NCBI GenBank assembly: GCA_964542255.1
Contig: CAZITV010000014.1
Coordinates: forward strand, 1 to 31,195
Origin: CAYMSF01 sp964542255
GTDB lineage: Bacteria; Verrucomicrobiota; Lentisphaeria; Victivallales; Victivallaceae
Direction of reading: 5' to 3'
Length of the DNA: 31,195 nucleotides
Both the position numbers and the translations under genes were made by a program. The notes beneath the pieces were generated by a model that had not been told where the DNA came from, did no database searches, and saw only the letters and a program-made list of their open reading frames with translations. Numbering within the stretch: the first letter of the stretch is position 1; each line of letters begins with the position of its first letter. Shown one piece after another: positions 14,934-23,615 of the stretch.

Positions 14934-17900
14934 TTATTTATCCAGATTGGCGATACATTGGACGATGTCGGCGGCGACGATTGGGACGACCGGTTCACGG
15001 AGGATGTCGTGATGGTCGCCGTCATAGGTAAAAATTTCGATTTCTCTGCTGAGATTTTTCCAGCCGAATTTTTGTAGCGGGATTTTGCCGAATAGCTGCT
15101 CTTTTACCATGAACAGAGAAATTTTTCCATCGTAATAGTCCATATAATAGCTATCAGTCGAGTCCATATTGTAACCGTAAACCAATTTCATATTATTGAT
15201 TTCCTGCCGGTTATTAGCATTGGCGAAGCGTTCTGAGACGAAATCCAATTGTTGAATATTGCCATCCCGGCAGAGCCGGCGTTTGAGTTTGAATATAAAA
15301 TAATTCAAATAATTGCCAATACCCCATTCGCCAGCGGCGGCGAGGCGCTGCCAGTAATTGTAGAGCGATGGCCGCAAGTGCGGATAAGTTTCAATCAGTC
15401 CCAGAAACGCAACTTTTTTGCCGCATTTTGTTAGCTGTTGAGCGATTTCATAGGCGACATATCCGCCATAGCACCAACCGCAGAGATAATAGGGGCCGTG
15501 CGGATCAATGAGGGTTATTTTTTCGATATATTGAGCCGCCATCGCCGGGATGTCGCGATGAGCCTTTTCAGGGCGGTTCAACCCGAGCGACTGGATACCG
15601 TAAACCGGGCGGTTATCCAGGCGCGGTACCAGATTGATATAGCCGAGAATATCGCCAGGAGTGGTATGAATTAAGAACAACGGCGGTTTGTTGCCGCCAC
15701 TGGCTAATTTAACTACCTGACTCCAAGTTTGTTCGTGACCGTGGCAGGATTGAATGTATTCGCAGATGGCATTGATGGATTTTGATTCATACAACTTTTC
15801 AACCGGCATTTTTGCGCCGGTTTGCGTTTGAATTTCCAGCATAAGTTTTATCGCGGAAAGTGAATCTATTCCAATGGAGAATAAATTTAAATTACCGTCA
15901 ATATTGTTTTTGTTTAAAATTTTAGAAAGTGCGAGCCGGATTTGCATTTCCAGCGGGCTTTGCGGTTCAATGACAGTCTCGAGGTCATTATCGGCGCCGG
16001 CAGCGCCGGACGGCGCCGGCAGCGCTTTGCGGTTAATTTTGCCATTTGGCGTCATCGGCATGGAGTCGAGCGCCACATAATATGCCGGCACCATATAATC
16101 GGGTAATTGTTCTTGAGCGAATTTACGAATACTGCTGATATTGTAGTTTGGATTTGCCGGGACAAAGTAAGCGGCGAGAGATTTCAGTCCGGTTTTCTCG
16201 TTCATCCACGGTTTTACCACGATGGTGCGGATGTCCGTATGACCTGCTAGCGCGGTCTCAATTTCGCCCGGCTCGACTCTGAAGCCGCGGATTTTAAACT
16301 GGTCATCCACTCTGCCGGCGAAAATCAATTCACCATCGCTGTTGAACTTAACCTTATCGCCGGTTTTGTACATTCGGTCGCCGGCATTAAACGGGTCATC
16401 CATAAATGCTGCGGCGGTTTCTGCCGGTTTATTGAGATAACCGGTGGCGACGCTGGCGCCGGCGATGTAGAGTTCTGCTTCAATTCCGACAGGCACCGGC
16501 TGCTGCAATTCGTCAAGCACATAGACTCTGGTATTCGCCAGTGGTTTGCCAATGGTTTCTGGGTTATAACCCAGTGTGGCGATGACGGTGGTTTCAGTCG
16601 GACCGTAAGTATTAATTACGCTGGTATTCGGAACAACTTTTTTCCAGCGGGCGAATCGTTCCGGCGAGGCTTTTTCTCCTCCGATGGCAATTAAGCGGAC
16701 GCATTCAGGGAAGTCCCCGCCGTTAACCATCGCGGCAATTTCGTGCCAGTAGGAGGTGGGTAAATCTAAAAATGAGATTTTTTCTCTGCGGATAAAATCA
16801 AAGAGTTTTAATGGCGCTTCCAGCAGTCCTTCCTGCATAAATACCAGTGTCGCGCCGACCAGCCAGCAGGGAAATATTTCCTCAATGGAAATATCAAAGC
16901 CGAGCGTGCTGAACTGCAGCACGTGGTCATTGGCGGTAAGCGAATATGCGTCAATCACGGAGAAATTATGATTTAGCAGATTGGTCTGGCTAATCATAAC
17001 TCCCTTTGGGGCACCGGTTGAACCGGAAGTGTACATAATATACGCGGTGTCTGACGGCGAAATATTAATTCCCGGCGCTGTTGCACCGGACGATGAGCTG
17101 TGGCTCAAACTGCAGATATCAATAATTTTGACGTATTCAGGAATTACCGCGGGTTTCGGTGTCGCCGGCCGCAGCGCGGAGAGAATTATCTCAGCACCGG
17201 AATCGTAAATCATTGCTTCAATACGCTCCGGAGATTGCCGCTGTACATCCAACGGCACATAGGTAAATCCGCATTTAAAAACCGCAATAATCGCGATGGC
17301 CATTTCCAAGGTTTTGTCGGTAAGCACGCCAATCATTTTGCCGCTGCCGGGGTTTTGGCTGAGCAACTGCTGCGCCAAAGAATTAGCGCGGTCGTTCAAT
17401 GCCGCGTAAGTCAATGTGCCAACGGCGCTTTTTGCCGCGATTTTATCCGGACAAAGCACAGCTTGGCGCTCAAACTGCCGAATAAACGGCGTCGCCAAAT
17501 CAAAATCACGCCCGGTACGGTTCCACTCCGTAACTACTTGATTTTGTTCCGCCGCCGACAGGATAGAAATTTTGCCGAGGGGTTGTTCCGGCGCTGCACT
17601 TAAGTTGCCGCAAAAGTTTTGATATAACGCGGCAAGCTGGGCAGCATCCTGCTGGTAAAATTCAATTTCATATGTTCCAGATGGAGTTATTTTTGCTTTA
17701 AAAGGAACTGTATTCAAGCGCCGGATATGGGTATATCTGCTAAAAAGATCGCAGCAAAAAGTTTTTTTGCTGAGCATTGCCTGGAGACTTGTATCCAGTG
17801 CCTGGCTCTGCTTCAGTGCGGATTTGGCAAAATCCAGAGTCACCGGCAGTGGCACTGTGCCGCTAAAGATTTCTGGAAAGTTTGCCGCCGCCTCGGATAA

Positions 17901-20900
17901 CGGTTTAACGGCAAGGTCAAACTCGGGGGTGCAGGAAATTCTGCCGACAAACATCGCGAACAACACCAACGGATTAATGTCTAAATTTTGCAGAGGTGCT
18001 AATTTTATGACGCTGACCGGCGCCGCGCTGATAACGGCATCGCTATCCAGGATGGCGATATCCGGCAGCTGCAGTGAACGAAGCCGTTTTACCCAATAGC
18101 GTTCAGAAACAGCACATTCATTATAATACCGGTCTAATAAATTACGGTCAATATTATCAGCAATTATTTGCCCCGACTGGAATCCGGCAGCAGTGAGCGA
18201 AACATCTGCTTCAGTCAGGCTGTGCAGTCCCTGCAGTTTGACAATACCGTTTTTTGCATTGACACAAAGATAATTTTGACTGTCGTTGACTTCAACGACC
18301 ATGCCCGGTATCCCGCCGGCTTTTCGCGCGACAATGTTCAGTTCGGCAACACCATAAAATTTGCCGTCAACTGCAATTTTCAGTAAGCCCAGCGGATTAT
18401 CGTAGCCACCGAAAAACAACGCCCGTGCCAACGCGGAAATTTCTTCAATAGTTTTAGAAAAATCGATCACGCAGGCATCTGCCGGACGTTTATTTTGCGC
18501 GTTATACGTCCTTTGGCTTAAATCCTGCTTGGCTGGAGCAAGGCTGCTGGACTTTAGTGCTTCAACCATGGATTCAAAAGCGCTAAGTGCGGCTTGTGAA
18601 CATTTTATATTCATCGTCAGCGAAGTGTCGTGAGGCGAAACCGCAACCTCCTGCTGTTTAAAAATATCGCCGGCATCAATCTCGGTGGTAATTTGGTGCC
18701 AAGTTATGCCGTGCAGCTGCTCCTGATTTATTACCGCCCAGGCGGTGGCATATAATCCGGCATATTTTGGCAGCAGCGCGTCATGGTAGTTAATGGCGTA
18801 TAACCGAACATTGCCGAGAATATTCTGGTCAAAAATACAACTGCTGATGATGCTGAATAAATAATCCGGCGGTACCGAGGCAGTAATCTCGGTAATAATT
18901 CGTTTTTGCGGCAAATGCGCTGGGATGTCATGGGATTTTGCCCAATCTAAAGATTTAGCTTCTTCAGTAAAGATGCCGTTAATCACAAAACCGTTTTTCA
19001 GCAGAATGTTACCGGCATCAATATTGAGAGTGGTTTCACCAACAATACAGCAGGTTGGCCGGACACTCATCGCCGGGCGCGGCAGCTGAATTGTTGAAAT
19101 TACCGTCGAGGGATTCTGCGTCAACATTTCCGCCAAATGCAAATAGTGGTCGAAAAAAGCGCTAATCCCGCTTTCATCAAACAGTGCGGTATCATATTCA
19201 ATAAATCCACAGATTTTACCGGCGGTTTCCTCGAAAACAATGAACATATCCATTTTTGCGGTATCATTGCCCAGCTCGGCATACCGTATTTTCAGTGAAG
19301 ATAAGTCGGTATTATAATAAGGGAAATTTTGCAGCAGCATAGATATGTTAAAGAGCGTTTTATGGTCAGTTTCAGTAGCGTTACTGAAACTTCTGGCTAA
19401 AGTGCTGAATGGAACATCCTGATTGTCGTAAGCTTCCAGCAGCGTATTTTTCACTTGCTCCAGAAATTCATTAAAAGTATCAGCGCAGCGAATATTGTTC
19501 CTTAAAGCTAACGCATTAATAAACATCCCCATAATTTCTTTGGTTTGAATGATATTGCGGTTGGCGATAGAGGTGCCGGTGGTGATATCAGTTGCGCCAG
19601 TGTATTTGTGGATGAGCAGCTGCAGCAGTGCGGTTAAAGCCATACACAAGCTGGCGTTGTTATTAACCGCCAGTTTTTTAACTTTATCGGCAAGTTCTTT
19701 CGGGATGGCAACCTGATAGCGTTTTGCTCTGCCAACACTTGGCGCATTTTTTTGAATTAACAGCGGCGGGGTTAAAACGTGATTCTGAAGTTTTTTTTGC
19801 CAATACTTCAACTGAGCCTGAGGCGCATAAGTTTTAAAGAAATTATTTTGCCAGGCGCAATAATCAATATAACGCCAGTTTTCAGGCAATGTTTCTGGTG
19901 CGCCACCTTGAAGGAGTTGTTGATAGTAATGCGAAAATTGTTTAAAAAATAAAAATGTACTCCAGCCATCATGGATCAAGTGATGCACCGTAAAAATCAG
20001 CCGGTAATCTTTGGCGGACATTTTGAGCAAAGTACAGTCAAATAACGGCGGCTGATGCAGCTCAAAAACCTGAAAACGGTGGAAGTTTATTTGCTGGGTA
20101 TGACGCTGAAGCCTTTCGCCTTCCGGCAACTCCGCAAGATCAAAATAGGGAATATCCATCTGCTTGAAGGGATGGATGCGCAGAAATAACTTCTCATTGA
20201 TAAACTCAAACGATGTACGCAGCGCTTCATTGTTTTTGACAATCAGGTTAAACGCACTGATCAATATTTCCGTATTCACTTCACCATCAAGAAAAATTTC
20301 AATTGGGATATTGAAGAGATTATTAACCCCGGAAGCCTTTTCCAGCATCCACACCGATGTCTGCGTGACTGAAGCCGGATACAAATTGTCCTGATTAGAT
20401 TTCACTCTGGCAAATTTGACGGAAGCGCGGCCGCTGCCGGAACTATGTTTAACCGCCTGAGTCAACTGCCGCAGTGTGGGGTGAGAAAAAACTTGTGAAA
20501 TCGGCAGATGCACCAGCATTAATTTCTCAATCTCCAACACCAATGATGTCGCCAGCAGCGAATGTCCGCCCAGCATAAAAAAATTATCCTCAGGACTGAC
20601 ATAATCAACTTTCAGCAGCCGACACCAAATTAACGCCATTTTTTGCAGCAGCGGTTCACTGGCGTCGTCACTGTTCCAGTCCGGTGTTTCGTGAGTCATT
20701 GCCGGCTCAGGCAGTGCGCCCCGGTCAACTTTGCCGTTAAGTGTCAACGGCAGTTCCGTCAGCACCGTGTAGGTCAGCGGAATCATATATTGCGGCAGCG
20801 ATTTTACTAGCATCTCACGCAAATCAGATACCAGCTGTTTATGTTCCTGCGGCTGTTTTAAGATGAAGTAAGCCGCCAGATATTTGATGCCGGCCGTCTT

Positions 20901-22232
20901 TTCTCTGGCAATGACTACGCACTTGGAAATATTTTCATAACGCGACAGCACCGCCTCTATCTCGCCTAATTCAATTCTGTATCCGCGAATTTTTACTTGA
21001 AAGTCGCGGCGGCCTAAACACTCAATGTTGCCATCCTCATTAATGCAGCCCAAATCGCCGCTGCGGTAAATGCGCTGTCCCGGCAAGAACGGGTCGGCAA
21101 CAAAAGACTTGGCGGTCAGTTCCGGCAGATGGCGGTATCCGCGCGCCAGTCCCATACCGCCAATACAGATTTCTCCCTGACCTCCGCGCGGCACCGCATT
21201 GAGGTTTTCATCGAGAATATAAATTCTGAAATTACTGACTGGCTTGCCGATGTGCGGCTGCCTGCCGTCATCCTCGCCGGACTTGAAGAGCGCCCACGCG
21301 GTGTTAACAGTACATTCGGTCGGTCCATAAAGATTAGCAAGTATTGCCGGAAATGCGGCGCCGGGTTTACGGTTGAGTTTTTCGCCGCCGCACGACAAGT
21401 ATTTGAGTGAGGTATTTTTACTCCAATCCGCGCTTAAGGCAAGTTCTGCCACCGGAGTGGACAGAAAACACTGACTGATTCTTTGTTCCGTCACCCAGTC
21501 CGCTAGTTTTTGTGGTTGCAGCAGCAGGGCATCAGGAATTAAATAGATGGTGGCGCCATTGGTCAGGTGTACCCAAAATTCCTGCACGCTGGCATCGAAA
21601 CCCGGTGCGGCGCTTTCGGTCGCGCGGTAATATTCCGGCTCAGGGAAAGCCTGATGATACCAATGCACCATATTAATCAGGCTGGCATGTTCAATTTCCA
21701 CGCCTTTGGGTTTACCGGTTGAACCGGAGGTATAAATAATATACGCCAGCGAATGCGGTAAAATTACTGGCGGTGTCAGCGGTTTCAATGTTGATAAGTC
21801 AATCTGGTCAAGAAATTTCGTCAGCGCTAAATGACCTGAAAGCTCATTAATATAACGCGCTTCACTTAAAATTCTTTTGCAGCAGATATCCTGGATGATA
21901 AACTCAAGGCGTTCGCCGGGAACATCCGGGTCAATCGGAACATAACAGCCGCCGCTTTTTAGCACAGCCAAAATAGCAATCACATAGTTAATTGACCTGT
22001 CTATATACACTCCGACGGTATCATCAGCGCCGATTCCGTCTGCGATCAACTCTGCAGCAAGAGAATTGGTAATGCGGTCAAGGTCACCGTAACTCAACTC
22101 GCGGTCGCCCTCAACCAATGCAACACGGGATGGGAAATTAACGGCATGTTCGGAAAATAACTCATGGACAAATTTATCGGTTGGAAAAGATACGGTTGTT
22201 TCAAGAAAACTTTTCGTCAAGTCATTCGCCAT
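14934..22232 (-). CDS. Two-module non-ribosomal peptide synthetase with internal formyltransferase domain and thioesterase
   Basis: A 2432-residue enzyme, probably cytosolic. Domains in order: A1 about 20-500 (TSGSTGKPKG from T168, NLYGPTE, YRSGDLG); carrier T1 about 525-595 (LGGHSLL, Ser558); complete C about 615-1045 (HHxxxDG from H750); formyltransferase-like F about 1057-1355 with Fmt N- and C-terminal parts (N1148, H1150, D1186, spaced as in Fmt); a C-terminal half-C about 1375-1570 without HHxxxDG; A2 about 1575-2070 (TSGSTGAPKG from T1735); T2 about 2085-2160 (Ser2124 in GIDSL); TE about 2175-2432 (GWCYGG with Cys2254, His2407). Pocket residues by eye read D-A-Q-P-L-C-L-V-N (A1) and D-I-E-S-I-I-T-V-I (A2); I do not assign substrates. 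The expected product is a dipeptide, perhaps N-formylated or cyclised. GAGG precedes the ATG. No PPTase or exporter is adjacent. Confidence 0.93.
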   Translation of the reverse strand: MANDLTKSFLETTVSFPTDKFVHELFSEHAVNFPSRVALVEGDRELSYGDLDRITNSLAAELIADGIGADDTVGVYIDRSINYVIAILAVLKSGGCYVPIDPDVPGERLEFIIQDICCKRILSEARYINELSGHLALTKFLDQIDLSTLKPLTPPVILPHSLAYIIYTSGSTGKPKGVEIEHASLINMVHWYHQAFPEPEYYRATESAAPGFDASVQEFWVHLTNGATIYLIPDALLLQPQKLADWVTEQRISQCFLSTPVAELALSADWSKNTSLKYLSCGGEKLNRKPGAAFPAILANLYGPTECTVNTAWALFKSGEDDGRQPHIGKPVSNFRIYILDENLNAVPRGGQGEICIGGMGLARGYRHLPELTAKSFVADPFLPGQRIYRSGDLGCINEDGNIECLGRRDFQVKIRGYRIELGEIEAVLSRYENISKCVVIAREKTAGIKYLAAYFILKQPQEHKQLVSDLREMLVKSLPQYMIPLTYTVLTELPLTLNGKVDRGALPEPAMTHETPDWNSDDASEPLLQKMALIWCRLLKVDYVSPEDNFFMLGGHSLLATSLVLEIEKLMLVHLPISQVFSHPTLRQLTQAVKHSSGSGRASVKFARVKSNQDNLYPASVTQTSVWMLEKASGVNNLFNIPIEIFLDGEVNTEILISAFNLIVKNNEALRTSFEFINEKLFLRIHPFKQMDIPYFDLAELPEGERLQRHTQQINFHRFQVFELHQPPLFDCTLLKMSAKDYRLIFTVHHLIHDGWSTFLFFKQFSHYYQQLLQGGAPETLPENWRYIDYCAWQNNFFKTYAPQAQLKYWQKKLQNHVLTPPLLIQKNAPSVGRAKRYQVAIPKELADKVKKLAVNNNASLCMALTALLQLLIHKYTGATDITTGTSIANRNIIQTKEIMGMFINALALRNNIRCADTFNEFLEQVKNTLLEAYDNQDVPFSTLARSFSNATETDHKTLFNISMLLQNFPYYNTDLSSLKIRYAELGNDTAKMDMFIVFEETAGKICGFIEYDTALFDESGISAFFDHYLHLAEMLTQNPSTVISTIQLPRPAMSVRPTCCIVGETTLNIDAGNILLKNGFVINGIFTEEAKSLDWAKSHDIPAHLPQKRIITEITASVPPDYLFSIISSCIFDQNILGNVRLYAINYHDALLPKYAGLYATAWAVINQEQLHGITWHQITTEIDAGDIFKQQEVAVSPHDTSLTMNIKCSQAALSAFESMVEALKSSSLAPAKQDLSQRTYNAQNKRPADACVIDFSKTIEEISALARALFFGGYDNPLGLLKIAVDGKFYGVAELNIVARKAGGIPGMVVEVNDSQNYLCVNAKNGIVKLQGLHSLTEADVSLTAAGFQSGQIIADNIDRNLLDRYYNECAVSERYWVKRLRSLQLPDIAILDSDAVISAAPVSVIKLAPLQNLDINPLVLFAMFVGRISCTPEFDLAVKPLSEAAANFPEIFSGTVPLPVTLDFAKSALKQSQALDTSLQAMLSKKTFCCDLFSRYTHIRRLNTVPFKAKITPSGTYEIEFYQQDAAQLAALYQNFCGNLSAAPEQPLGKISILSAAEQNQVVTEWNRTGRDFDLATPFIRQFERQAVLCPDKIAAKSAVGTLTYAALNDRANSLAQQLLSQNPGSGKMIGVLTDKTLEMAIAIIAVFKCGFTYVPLDVQRQSPERIEAMIYDSGAEIILSALRPATPKPAVIPEYVKIIDICSLSHSSSSGATAPGINISPSDTAYIMYTSGSTGAPKGVMISQTNLLNHNFSVIDAYSLTANDHVLQFSTLGFDISIEEIFPCWLVGATLVFMQEGLLEAPLKLFDFIRREKISFLDLPTSYWHEIAAMVNGGDFPECVRLIAIGGEKASPERFARWKKVVPNTSVINTYGPTETTVIATLGYNPETIGKPLANTRVYVLDELQQPVPVGIEAELYIAGASVATGYLNKPAETAAAFMDDPFNAGDRMYKTGDKVKFNSDGELIFAGRVDDQFKIRGFRVEPGEIETALAGHTDIRTIVVKPWMNEKTGLKSLAAYFVPANPNYNISSIRKFAQEQLPDYMVPAYYVALDSMPMTPNGKINRKALPAPSGAAGADNDLETVIEPQSPLEMQIRLALSKILNKNNIDGNLNLFSIGIDSLSAIKLMLEIQTQTGAKMPVEKLYESKSINAICEYIQSCHGHEQTWSQVVKLASGGNKPPLFLIHTTPGDILGYINLVPRLDNRPVYGIQSLGLNRPEKAHRDIPAMAAQYIEKITLIDPHGPYYLCGWCYGGYVAYEIAQQLTKCGKKVAFLGLIETYPHLRPSLYNYWQRLAAAGEWGIGNYLNYFIFKLKRRLCRDGNIQQLDFVSERFANANNRQEINNMKLVYGYNMDSTDSYYMDYYDGKISLFMVKEQLFGKIPLQKFGWKNLSREIEIFTYDGDHHDILREPVVPIVAADIVQCIANLDK

Positions 22233-22314
22233 TTTTTCCTCAAAATATTGTTTTATTCAGTGCCTGCCCTACTTGTCACGCCAGACATACTGCAAAATAA
22301 AAAGTGAAACCTGC

Positions 22315-22342
22315 ATAGTATTATCGCATATAATAATGTAAA
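22315..22342 (-). promoter_or_regulatory. Candidate promoter for the NRPS gene
   Basis: On the minus strand TTTACA (22342-22337), a 16-base spacer and TACTAT (22320-22315). The -35 matches five of six consensus positions and the -10 four of six. Transcription would start near 22308, leaving about 75 bases before the ATG. Confidence 0.3.
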
Positions 22343-22359
22343 AATCACTATATTTCAAA

Positions 22360-22388
22360 TTGTGAATTAACAGAATCGTAAATATATT
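22360..22388 (+). promoter_or_regulatory. Candidate promoter for the Sel1-repeat gene
   Basis: TTGTGA (22360-22365), a 17-base spacer and TATATT (22383-22388). The -35 matches four and the -10 five of six consensus positions. The leader to the ATG at 22559 would be about 165 bases. Confidence 0.3.
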
Positions 22389-22558
22389 AAAATTGAGGTA
22401 AAACTGCGACAGCGCTACCGGTTACTTTTGCACCTGTACCGGCATTATGAATTTACCCTGTTTGCTTTTATTTCATTAATGATTAAATTAATATAAATCG
22501 TCTTAAAAAATATTCAGAGCCGCAATTTGGTAATTAAATTTATTTAGGAAAAACAGCA

Positions 22559-23578
22559 ATGATTACAACATGGCTAATGCCGGTACTGCTAGTCGCGGTT
22601 TCATTATTATGTCAATATAGTGTTAACGCAGCAGATTTTGCCACAACAACCAAAGCAGCAGAAGGCGGCGATGCCAAGGCGCAGTATGAATTGGCAGTCT
22701 GTTACGCAAACGGCAGCGGCGTGGTCAAAGATGTCGCTAAAGGTATGGAATGGTGCCGCAAATCTGCCGAAAAAGGTTTTGCTGAGGCGCAGTTTAATTA
22801 CGGTTTGGCCTTAATGCAGGGCTACATCGTGCCGGTGGATAAAGAGAAGGCTTTTGAATGGTTCGGCAAAGCGGCTCAACAGGGTAACACAGAAGCGGAA
22901 TTTTTTCTAGCCAGATGTTACTACTGGGGTATCGGCACCGATAAGAATGAGGAAAAAGCTTTTCAGTGGTGCAGCAAGGCGGCGGAAAAGGGTTTTTCCG
23001 AGGCGCAGCACCGACTCGGAATGTATCTCTCCAAAGGCATTGGCACCGAACTTGATAATGTTAAGGCGTTTAACTGGTACCGCACAGCGGCCGAACAAGG
23101 GCACATTGCCGCACAACGTTCCCTGGGTATCTGCTACAACGATGGTCTGGGTGTCCGCAAAGACCCGTACGAAGCAGCAAAATGGTTCAGAAAAGCAGCC
23201 GAACAAGGCGACGCGGAAGCACAATTTAGGCTCGGCGTGTGCTACAAATACGGCGTTGGAATGGAACAATCTTTGACCAAGGCGGTTGAACTTTTTCATA
23301 AAGCCGCTGAAAAGAACAACGTAACTGCGCAACTGACGCTTGGCTGGACTTATACTTACGGCAAGGGTGTCGAAAAAAATTTAGTAACAGCATTCGCCTG
23401 GTATCTCAAAGCCGCGGAACAAGGCAATGCCGAAGCACAGTGCAAAATTGCCGCCTGCTATTATAGCGGTAAAGGTACCGCAAAGGACATGCCCAAGGCG
23501 ATAGAGTGGTTTAAGAAAGCTGCGGCTCAGGGTGACGAGGAAGCAATTGAGTTGTTAAAAGATCTTGGCAAACGGTAA
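22559..23578 (+). CDS. Exported Sel1-repeat protein
   Basis: A 339-residue protein. A signal peptide covers about residues 1-25 (WLMPVLLVAVSLLCQ, cleavage near VNAAD). The rest is eight full 36-residue Sel1-like repeats plus a ninth partial one, each with the A-E-A-Q helix, the G-x-G-V/T turn and the W-x-x-K-A-A-E-x-G end. Such helical arrays are protein-interaction scaffolds, here in the periplasm or at the envelope. The partner is unknown. AGGA lies before the ATG. It runs divergently from the NRPS gene and converges on mutL. Confidence 0.88.
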   Translation: MITTWLMPVLLVAVSLLCQYSVNAADFATTTKAAEGGDAKAQYELAVCYANGSGVVKDVAKGMEWCRKSAEKGFAEAQFNYGLALMQGYIVPVDKEKAFEWFGKAAQQGNTEAEFFLARCYYWGIGTDKNEEKAFQWCSKAAEKGFSEAQHRLGMYLSKGIGTELDNVKAFNWYRTAAEQGHIAAQRSLGICYNDGLGVRKDPYEAAKWFRKAAEQGDAEAQFRLGVCYKYGVGMEQSLTKAVELFHKAAEKNNVTAQLTLGWTYTYGKGVEKNLVTAFAWYLKAAEQGNAEAQCKIAACYYSGKGTAKDMPKAIEWFKKAAAQGDEEAIELLKDLGKR

Positions 23579-23615
23579 TATTAATCGCCATCTGGGCACA
23601 CAATGATTCAGCCGG

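Larger units (their letters stand above)
22233..22558. other. Divergent promoter region, NRPS and Sel1-repeat gene
   Basis: 326 AT-rich bases with no gene. Two back-to-back candidate promoters are listed separately. A CCGGT/ACCGG-containing patch at about 22420-22445 has weak dyad symmetry. I see no riboswitch or terminator. Confidence 0.5.

Noticed and set aside
17100..17603. A 167-codon plus-strand open frame inside the NRPS gene
   Set aside because: It is antisense to conserved NRPS linker and A2 sequence, and its product is basic and featureless.
22907..23332. A 141-codon minus-strand open frame over the Sel1 gene
   Set aside because: It is the complement of the regular Sel1 repeats, which keep the opposite frame open.
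23579..23615. Terminator between the Sel1-repeat gene and mutL
   Set aside because: The 37-base convergent gap has no stem with a T-run that I can support.
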